Source of the DNA: Variovorax sp.
GTDB lineage: Bacteria > Pseudomonadota > Gammaproteobacteria > Burkholderiales > Burkholderiaceae_C
Direction of reading: 5' to 3'
Assembly (NCBI GenBank): GCA_017744935.1
Contig: JAGIAI010000001.1
Coordinates: 124,001-188,000 of the forward strand
Length of the DNA stretch: 64,000 nt
Shown here: piece after piece, positions 57,242-64,000 of the stretch
Layout of the letters: each line of letters starts with the position of its first letter
Position numbering within the stretch: position 1 is the first letter of the stretch
Program-made: the position numbers and the translations under genes
The notes under the pieces: model-generated
What the model saw: the letters and a program-made list of their open reading frames with translations, nothing else
Databases searched by the model: none
Told to the model about the DNA's origin: nothing

Positions 57242-58920
57242 GCGGCCTCCTGACGTGGAGCGGCATCGAGGCGGATCGTGCGGTGCATGCGCGCGGCCAG
57301 GATCGGATCGTGCGTCGCGGCGATGAGGGTCTTGCCGCGCGCGAGTTCGATCAGTGCGTCGGCGACACGCTCAGCGGTCTGAGTGTCGAGGTGCGCTGTC
57401 GGCTCGTCCACCAGCAGCAAATCAGCATGCGCGTGCACGGCAACGCGAGCAAGCGCCAGTCGCACCGCCTCTCCACCGGAAAGACCACTGCCGCCTTCGC
57501 CGAGCGACATGCCCGGATGCGCCTGCGCCACGTCCTCGAGCACGGCGAACTGCATGGCGGCTTCGACGTCCTTCGTCCGTACACCAGTGCGCCCCAGCGC
57601 CACATTGGCATGCACCGAACCAGCGAACACATGCGGCTTCTGCCCCATCCATGCGATGCGCGTGCGCAAAGCGGCCGCCGTGTCGTCGTTCAACAGCGTT
57701 CCGCCAATCGCGATCTCGCCATGCTGGGGCCGCACCAGTCCGGCGACGAGGCTCAGCAACGCGGTCTTGCCCGAGCCGCTTGGGCCCATCAACGCGACAT
57801 GTTCGCCTGCGGCGACACGCAGGTCGTAGCGATCGAACAGAACTTCGCCGCCCGGCTGCGCGTAGTGCAGGTCGTGGATCCGCAGCGTCGGAGGGGTGGA
57901 GGCGACCCTCGGCTGCACCGACGGAGAAACCGCCGAGCCAGGCAGGGGCGCACCTGCGGCCGAGAGCTCATCGAGCGAACGCAGAGCGGCCTCGCCCGCG
58001 GCCCGGTCGTGCCACACGGCAGACAGATCGCGCAACGGCTCGAAGAACGCAGGCGCGAGCAGGAGGACGAACATTCCTTCGCCCAACGTCAATCGCCGAC
58101 CCCATGTGCCGAACTCGAACGTGCCAAGCAGATGGAAGCCCACGTAGGCCGCGACCATCGCAACGCCCAGCGCCGAGAACAGCTCGAGCACCGCGGACGA
58201 GAGAAAGGCGATGCGCAACACTGCCATCGTGCGCACGCGCAGGTTCTGGGCGGCTTCGCCGAGGCGCTTCGCGGTGGCATCGACTGCATCGAGTGCACGC
58301 AGGGTCGCGAGGCCGCGGAGACGATCCAGCAGGAACGCGTTCATGCCGCCCATCTCCAGCATCTGCGCTTCGCTCGCGGCCTTTGCGCGCCAGCCGACGA
58401 TGGCCATGAAGATGGGGATCAGCGGAGCAGCGATCAGCAGGATCAGCGCAGCGAGCCACGACTGGATCGCGACTGCGATGACGATCACGACAGGCACGAC
58501 CATGGCACGCCACCGGGCCGGCCCGTAGCGCACGAGATAGGGCACCACCGCCTCGGCCTGCTCGGCGATCACGCTGGCCGCGAGGCCCGAGGCCGGGCGG
58601 CTGCGGTCGATCGGCGAGCGCGCGGAGAGCGCCGCAGCCACGTCCGCACGCAGCGAGGTAAGCACGGTGCGCGCTGCCGCATAGACCCGACGCGAACCCC
58701 AGGCCTCGCACGCGGCCCGCAACAGGCCCAAGAGCAGGATGCCGCCCGCCGGCACGACGACTGCGACGAATCCGGCGCCTTGACCCAGGCGCTGCACCGC
58801 CCATGCCAGCAATGCCGCCTGCGGCAGCCAGAACAGCGCGGCCATGCCTTGAATCAGCTTCCCGACCCGATCGGTGTCGAAGGAACGCAAGCCGGCGGTT
58901 GGCGGTACAGGGGAGTTCAC
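57238..58920 (-). CDS. cydD: Thiol reductant ABC exporter subunit CydD
   Basis: ABC exporter TMD (APLIPIFMAIVGWRAKAASEAQ...LDRLRGLATLRAL) and NBD (GPSGSGKTALL...LSGGEAVRLALARV); upstream of cydC. Confidence 0.94.
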   Translation of the reverse strand: MNSPVPPTAGLRSFDTDRVGKLIQGMAALFWLPQAALLAWAVQRLGQGAGFVAVVVPAGGILLLGLLRAACEAWGSRRVYAAARTVLTSLRADVAAALSARSPIDRSRPASGLAASVIAEQAEAVVPYLVRYGPARWRAMVVPVVIVIAVAIQSWLAALILLIAAPLIPIFMAIVGWRAKAASEAQMLEMGGMNAFLLDRLRGLATLRALDAVDATAKRLGEAAQNLRVRTMAVLRIAFLSSAVLELFSALGVAMVAAYVGFHLLGTFEFGTWGRRLTLGEGMFVLLLAPAFFEPLRDLSAVWHDRAAGEAALRSLDELSAAGAPLPGSAVSPSVQPRVASTPPTLRIHDLHYAQPGGEVLFDRYDLRVAAGEHVALMGPSGSGKTALLSLVAGLVRPQHGEIAIGGTLLNDDTAAALRTRIAWMGQKPHVFAGSVHANVALGRTGVRTKDVEAAMQFAVLEDVAQAHPGMSLGEGGSGLSGGEAVRLALARVAVHAHADLLLVDEPTAHLDTQTAERVADALIELARGKTLIAATHDPILAARMHRTIRLDAAPRQEAA

Positions 58921-58933
58921 AAGTCTTTTGAAA

Positions 58934-58951
58934 TTTCAGTATTTACTGAAA
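58934..58951. promoter_or_regulatory. Perfect palindrome TTTCAGTA-TT-TACTGAAA just upstream of cydD
   Basis: Two 8-bp inverted arms; imperfect copy precedes the GbsR/MarR regulator. Confidence 0.7.
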
Positions 58952-59072
58952 ACTCAGCAATCATAAGAGAAGTCACGCTGCGGCGCCCATCTTGAAGCCA
59001 AACTCGGCATGCAGGATGACAAATCCCCATGACGCAACAGCTAAGCTAGGCGCCATCGACGGAGAAAAACGA

Positions 59073-60176
59073 ATGAAGATCCTTTCCATCACGCCCACAT
59101 ACTTCCCCGAAGTGGGCGGGATCGAGTCCGTGGTTCGAGAGTTGGCGACCCGCATTTCCGCCCATGGCATGCAGGTGGATGTGGCCTATGTGTCGCCGAA
59201 ACACACTGCCTTTTCCGTCAGCCGCATGGACGGCGTAGATGTCTATTGCATCCCTGTGTCAGGCAACCGGCTCGTGGGCTATGCGCGCGGCTTCGGCGAA
59301 CTCGCATCCGGCTACGACCTGCTGCACGTGCACGATCCACAACTCATGATGCTCACAGGCAACGTACTGCTGCAGTGCCGTCGCATCCCCGCGATCCTCA
59401 GCACAAACGGCGGATTCCGCCATACACGACAGCACAGCGGCTTCAAGTGGATGCACGAGCAGTTCCTGATGCGGCCGCTGCTCAAGCACTACCGGCGTGT
59501 GCTCGCCATCAGCGAATCAGACGCAACCTACTTCGCGCACTATTCGAAGCGGGTCCACAAGGCCGAACTCGGCATCGCCTACGAGAAATTCCTGAACGGC
59601 CGCACCACCGGCAAGCCCGACCCGACGCGATGGATCTACTGGGGCCGCTGGTCACGCAACAAGCGCATCGACGCAGTGATCGACACCGTCGCCCTCGCGC
59701 GGGACAACGGCATTGCTATCGACCTGCTCATCGCGGGCCCGGACTTCGACAATCTCGGCGAGGGCTTCAAGGCCAAGATCGAGGCGCTTCGGCTGGGCGA
59801 TTCGGTGCGCCTGCACCCGTACATCGAGGACGACCGCCTGATGGCAGAACTGCGGCAGCGCACCGTCTTCATCACCGGCACCGAGTACGAGGGCTTCGGC
59901 GTCGGCATCCTCGAAGCGATGGCTGCCGGAAAGATCGTGGTCTGCCGCGACATGCCACCGATCAATGGCTTCGTGGACCCCGGGGTCGACGGCTTCTTCC
60001 TCAACTACGACGGCGGCGCGAAAGACCTCGAGGTGCTGCGCCGGATTGCATCACTTGACGAAGCCCAATGCCGAGCCATGGCCGAGGCCGCGCAATCGAG
60101 CTCCAAGCGCTATGACTGGGAATCTGTCGCCCAGCGGTTCACCGAGCACTACGCCAGCGCGCTGGGCCGCGCCTAG
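59073..60176 (+). CDS. Glycosyltransferase family 4 protein
   Basis: MKILSITPTYFPEVGGIESVVRELATRISAHGMQVDV...GTEYEGFGVGILEAMAAGKIVVCRDMPPINGFVDPGVDGF. Confidence 0.93.
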   Translation: MKILSITPTYFPEVGGIESVVRELATRISAHGMQVDVAYVSPKHTAFSVSRMDGVDVYCIPVSGNRLVGYARGFGELASGYDLLHVHDPQLMMLTGNVLLQCRRIPAILSTNGGFRHTRQHSGFKWMHEQFLMRPLLKHYRRVLAISESDATYFAHYSKRVHKAELGIAYEKFLNGRTTGKPDPTRWIYWGRWSRNKRIDAVIDTVALARDNGIAIDLLIAGPDFDNLGEGFKAKIEALRLGDSVRLHPYIEDDRLMAELRQRTVFITGTEYEGFGVGILEAMAAGKIVVCRDMPPINGFVDPGVDGFFLNYDGGAKDLEVLRRIASLDEAQCRAMAEAAQSSSKRYDWESVAQRFTEHYASALGRA

Positions 60177-61351
60177 GCAGAGATCAGCGAAACGAGCGCA
60201 CCGCAGACCAGCAGGCCTGCAAACAAACCGAGCACCCCGCGCCAGGTCGCTGGTCGCGATTCGACGAAGCGATAGAGCACAACAGCGGCCCCGATCGACA
60301 GCGCAACGGTCGCAACCAGACCACCCATGCCGATCCACGGCGTGACGCGCATGAAATGACTCACCACTGCGCTCACGAGCAGCAGCACCGGGAAGTGGAT
60401 GAGGAACAGCGAATACGAGATGCGCCCCAACCGCACCAGCGGCTCGCCGGCCGCTGGCCACGCCGACGGCTTGAGGCCGTCGAAGTGCTGGATGATCGCC
60501 ACCGCCAGCGCGGTGATCCATGCGGTCGCGATCCGGCTGCGCCAGTCGAGTGCCAACGCCGCGGCCCCAAGGAGCGCGAGCAGCACCACCGCGAAGCCCC
60601 AAGTCCTGCGTCGGGACACGCGCCCCATCCAGAAGACGAACATGCCGAGGCCATACGAGCCGAAGAAATACAGCGCGGTCGTATCGAGTTCCGCGTGCCG
60701 GTTGAACACCGCCAGCGACGAAACCACGAGCAGGAACACGAATCCGGCCGTCAGCCAGCGCGAGGTCTCGGGTCGCATGGCCCAGCGACGCTGAAGCACT
60801 TCGGACAGACCGATCGCGGCCAATGCCAGCACGAAGAGCTGGAAGTCGATCGCCACGTACCACACGCCGGTGGACAGCGCCTCGAAGCCCAGCAGGTCCT
60901 GCAGCAGCAGTCCGTGGGCGATCAGTTGCGCCATCACCGGTGGCCCGGGCACCACCTCGTCGTCCAGCCAGGGCCGCACGAGCGCGGCCACGATCACGCT
61001 GAAGGTCAGCGCTGCCAGATACGGCATCACGAGCCGGCCGTATCGCTGGAAGATCCTGACCAGCGGCCGGTCGATGCGAAGTGTTCCGTCGGGCGCGAGG
61101 CTGCCGGCGGCGAGAAAGCCGGCCAGCACCAGGAACACCTGCACCGCCAGCCGCCCGTATTGAGACAGCCAGTCAAACACGCCTGGCGCCAGTGAAGCCG
61201 CGCCTTCAGGCAGCGGGCCGTAGCGAGAAAGGTGATGGCCGACGATCAGCAGGCACGCGAGTCCCTTCACCGCATCCAGCAGCGGCATGCGACTCGCGGC
61301 GGGCTTCGCCGCTGGCGCGGCGCGGTCCATCACCCGGGATTCAGAGTGCAA
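60173..61351 (-). CDS. Acyltransferase 3 family protein
   Basis: LDAVKGLACLLIVGHHLSRYG...LAVQVFLVLAGFLAAGSL; about 10 TM segments; start could be 61330. Confidence 0.9.
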   Translation of the reverse strand: MHSESRVMDRAAPAAKPAASRMPLLDAVKGLACLLIVGHHLSRYGPLPEGAASLAPGVFDWLSQYGRLAVQVFLVLAGFLAAGSLAPDGTLRIDRPLVRIFQRYGRLVMPYLAALTFSVIVAALVRPWLDDEVVPGPPVMAQLIAHGLLLQDLLGFEALSTGVWYVAIDFQLFVLALAAIGLSEVLQRRWAMRPETSRWLTAGFVFLLVVSSLAVFNRHAELDTTALYFFGSYGLGMFVFWMGRVSRRRTWGFAVVLLALLGAAALALDWRSRIATAWITALAVAIIQHFDGLKPSAWPAAGEPLVRLGRISYSLFLIHFPVLLLVSAVVSHFMRVTPWIGMGGLVATVALSIGAAVVLYRFVESRPATWRGVLGLFAGLLVCGALVSLISA

Positions 61352-62300
61352 GACGGCTGCGCGCTTCCTGGTACTCGCGCTTGAGTTTTTCGACGAAGCT
61401 CGCGGCGGTGCCGACTTCCGTCACGGCGCCGATGCCTTGCCCCGAGCCCCAGATGTCCTTCCAGGCCTTCTTGGCGCTTTCGCCGCCGCCGAAGTTCATC
61501 GTCTTGAGGTCGCCCTGCGGCAGATTGGCCGGATCCATGCCCGCGGCGACGATGCTGGGCGCGAGGTAATTGCCATGCACGCCCGTGAACAGGTTCGAGT
61601 AGACGATATCGTCCGACGTGCCTTCGACGATGGCCTGTTTGTATTCGGCGCTCGCGCGCGCTTCCTCGGTCGCGATGAACGCGGTGCCGATGTAGGCGAA
61701 GTCCGCTCCCATGGCCTGCGCGGCCAGCACGGCCGCGCCGTTGGCGATGGAGCCCGACAGCGCGAGCGGGCCATCGAACCACTGGCGGATCTCCTGCACC
61801 AGCGCGAACGGGCTCTTGATGCCCGCGTGGCCGCCGGCACCGGCGGCGACCGCGATCAGGCCGTCGGCGCCCTTCTCGATTGCCTTCCTCGCGAAGGCGT
61901 TGTTGATGATGTCGTGCATCGTCACGCCGCCGTAGCTGTGCACCGCGTCGTTGACATCAGTGCGCGCGCCCAGCGACGTGATGACGATCGGCACCTTGTA
62001 CTTCACGACCAGTTCCATGTCGTGCTCGAGGCGGTCGTTGCTCTTGTGCACGATCTGGTTGATGGCGAACGGCGCCGCCGGCTTGTCCGGGTTGGACTTG
62101 TTGTAGGCCGCGAGTTCTTCGGTGATCTCCGCGAGCCAGTCTTCGAGCTGCGACGCAGGACGCGCGTTGAGCGCGGGCATCGAACCCACCACACCGGCCT
62201 TGCACTGGGCAATCACGAGCTTGGGGTTGCTGATGATGAACAACGGCGAACCGATGATCGGCAATGGCAGGTTGGCGAGCACGGGCGGCAGCTTGGACAT
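61341..62300 (-). CDS. Nitronate monooxygenase family (2-nitropropane dioxygenase-like)
   Basis: PIIGSPLFIISNPKLVIAQCKAGVVGSMPALNARP...GADGLIAVAAGAGGHAG...LSGSIANGAAVLAAQAMGADFAYIGTAFIATEEA. Confidence 0.94.
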   Translation of the reverse strand: MSKLPPVLANLPLPIIGSPLFIISNPKLVIAQCKAGVVGSMPALNARPASQLEDWLAEITEELAAYNKSNPDKPAAPFAINQIVHKSNDRLEHDMELVVKYKVPIVITSLGARTDVNDAVHSYGGVTMHDIINNAFARKAIEKGADGLIAVAAGAGGHAGIKSPFALVQEIRQWFDGPLALSGSIANGAAVLAAQAMGADFAYIGTAFIATEEARASAEYKQAIVEGTSDDIVYSNLFTGVHGNYLAPSIVAAGMDPANLPQGDLKTMNFGGGESAKKAWKDIWGSGQGIGAVTEVGTAASFVEKLKREYQEARSRLAL

Positions 62301-62392
62301 GGTGTCTCCGAAAAAATAATGAAACGGCAGAGTCGGATTTATAGAAGGAGGCGCGTGCCGCAACGGTCCGTTGCGCGACACGCGCCAGCGCG

Positions 62393-64000
62393 TCAGAACG
62401 CTTCGAGCGCCAGGGCGGTCACGCTTTCCGCGCCGTCGACGATGCTGTCGCGCATGCCGGGCGCCTTGTTCAGGATGTGCTCCGCATAGAAGCGTGCCGT
62501 CGCGATCTTCGCCTTCATGAAAGGCACGTCGGTGCCGGCCTTGACGAGGTCTTCGGCCACCAGGAGCGAGCGCGCCAACTGCCATCCCGCCACCAGATTG
62601 CCCGCGAGCATCAGGTACGGCACGCTGCCTGCGAACACCGCGTTGGGCGATGCCTTGGTCTGCCCGGCGACGAAGTCGATCACATCGACGAAGGCCTGCC
62701 GCGCTGCCGTCAGGCGTTTAGCCACGGCCTTCGCGTCGGCGCTGTCGCGCTTCGCGAGTTCGGCTTCGGTCTTCTCGATCTGCGCGGCGATCGCCTTCCC
62801 GACTTGCCCGCCGTCACGCGCGGTCTTGCGGCCAACGAGGTCGTTCGCCTGGATCGCCGTCGTGCCTTCGTAGATCGTCAGGATCTTGGCATCGCGCAGG
62901 TACTGCGCCGCGCCGGTTTCCTCGATGAAGCCCATGCCGCCATGCACCTGCACGCCGAGCGAGGCCACCTCCAAGCTCATCTCGGTGCTGTAGCCCTTGA
63001 CCAGCGGCACGAGGAATTCATAGAAAGCCTGGTTCTGCTTGCGCGTGTCCACATCGGGATGATGGTGCGCCGCGTCGTAAGCCGCAGCAGCCGTCATCGC
63101 CATGGCGCGGCAGCCCTCGGTGTAGGCGCGCATCGTCATCAGCATGCGCTTGATGTCCGGGTGGTGGATGATCGCCGCGCTCGCGTTGATCGAGCCATCG
63201 ACCGGGCGGCTCTGCACGCGTTCCTTCGCGTAGGCCACTGCGTGCTGATACGCACGCTCGGCAATCGCAATGCCCTGCATGCCCACTGCATAGCGGGCCG
63301 AGTTCATCATGATGAACATGTACTCGAGGCCACGGTTCTCTTCGCCGACCAGATAGCCGATGGCGCCGCCATGGTCACCGTACTGCAGCACTGCGGTCGG
63401 CGAGGCCTTGATGCCGAGCTTGTGCTCGATGCTCACGCAATGCACGTCGTTGCGCGCGCCGAGCGAGCCATCCTTGTTTACGAGGAACTTCGGCACCACG
63501 AAGAGGCTGATGCCCTTCACGCCTTCGGGCGCGCCGCTCACGCGGGCCAGCACGAGGTGGACGATGTTCTCGGCCATGTCGTGCTCGCCGTAGGTGATGA
63601 AGATCTTCGTGCCGAAGACTTTGTAGGTGCCGTCAGGCTGCGGCTCCGCGCGGCTGCGCACCAACGCGAGATCGCTGCCGGCCTGCGGCTCGGTGAGGTT
63701 CATCGTGCCGGTCCAGTGGCCGCTCACCAGTTTTTCGAGATAGGTCGCCTTGAGTTCGTCCGATCCCGCCGTCAGGAGTGCCTCGGTCGCACCATCGGTC
63801 AGCAGCGGGCACAGCGCGAAGCTCATGTTGGCCGAGTTGAGCATTTCGACGCAGGCCGCACCGATCGTCTTGGGCAGGCCCTGACCTGCGAAGTCCGTGG
63901 GATGCTGCAGGCCTTGCCAGCCGCCGGCCACGTACTGCGCAAAGGCTTCCTTGAAGCCGGGCGTGGTCGTGACCTTGCCGTCCTTGAACGACGAAGGATT
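62393..64000 (-). CDS. Acyl-CoA dehydrogenase, partial (runs off right edge)
   Basis: LTEPQAGSDLALVRSRAEPQPDGTYKVFGTKIFITYGEHDM...VQVHGGMGFIEETGAAQYLRDAKILTIYEGTTAIQ; frame stays open to 64000. Confidence 0.94.
   Translation of the reverse strand, partial: NPSSFKDGKVTTTPGFKEAFAQYVAGGWQGLQHPTDFAGQGLPKTIGAACVEMLNSANMSFALCPLLTDGATEALLTAGSDELKATYLEKLVSGHWTGTMNLTEPQAGSDLALVRSRAEPQPDGTYKVFGTKIFITYGEHDMAENIVHLVLARVSGAPEGVKGISLFVVPKFLVNKDGSLGARNDVHCVSIEHKLGIKASPTAVLQYGDHGGAIGYLVGEENRGLEYMFIMMNSARYAVGMQGIAIAERAYQHAVAYAKERVQSRPVDGSINASAAIIHHPDIKRMLMTMRAYTEGCRAMAMTAAAAYDAAHHHPDVDTRKQNQAFYEFLVPLVKGYSTEMSLEVASLGVQVHGGMGFIEETGAAQYLRDAKILTIYEGTTAIQANDLVGRKTARDGGQVGKAIAAQIEKTEAELAKRDSADAKAVAKRLTAARQAFVDVIDFVAGQTKASPNAVFAGSVPYLMLAGNLVAGWQLARSLLVAEDLVKAGTDVPFMKAKIATARFYAEHILNKAPGMRDSIVDGAESVTALALEAF

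Overview
This is a 64-kb, high-GC, gene-dense chromosomal window. Gene content and codon usage suggest a beta-proteobacterium of the Comamonadaceae (Variovorax-like); that assignment is inference only. No rRNA, tRNA, CRISPR array, transposase or phage gene was recognised. Main blocks: (1) kdsA (partial) and small accessory genes (LOG/TIGR00725-like, GNATs, MliC-like lipoprotein, CinA C-terminal domain). (2) A 14-gene minus-strand run (about 5.2-22.65 kb) with no gap over about 52 bp: DcaP-like porin, two Orn/Lys/Arg decarboxylases, PotE-like antiporter, orphan solute-binding protein, arcA-arcB-arcC, VIT-like and AI-2E membrane proteins, OMF/HlyD/DUF2955 efflux and an ion channel. An AraC/OruR-type regulator lies upstream, and a 2 x 21-bp direct repeat matching the Pseudomonas ArgR operator architecture precedes the porin. 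(3) DUF3300, ergothioneine egtB-egtD, NDH-2-like oxidoreductase, RidA and a DUF1501/DUF1800 pair. (4) LysR, MFS, uraD and two 5-hydroxyisourate hydrolases, one with a Tat-like signal. (5) A shikimate/quinate to protocatechuate cluster (pcaBCD, two AroE paralogs, dehydratase, Liv ABC transporter, IclR regulator, MHS transporter) with shared PcaR-like operator repeats at three promoters. (6) aroC, a cupin and a cydDCAB operon with an unlisted 40-aa cydX ORF; a GbsR/MarR regulator flanks it, and the same palindrome lies before both cydD and the regulator. (7) GT4, acyltransferase, nitronate monooxygenase and acyl-CoA dehydrogenase (partial).
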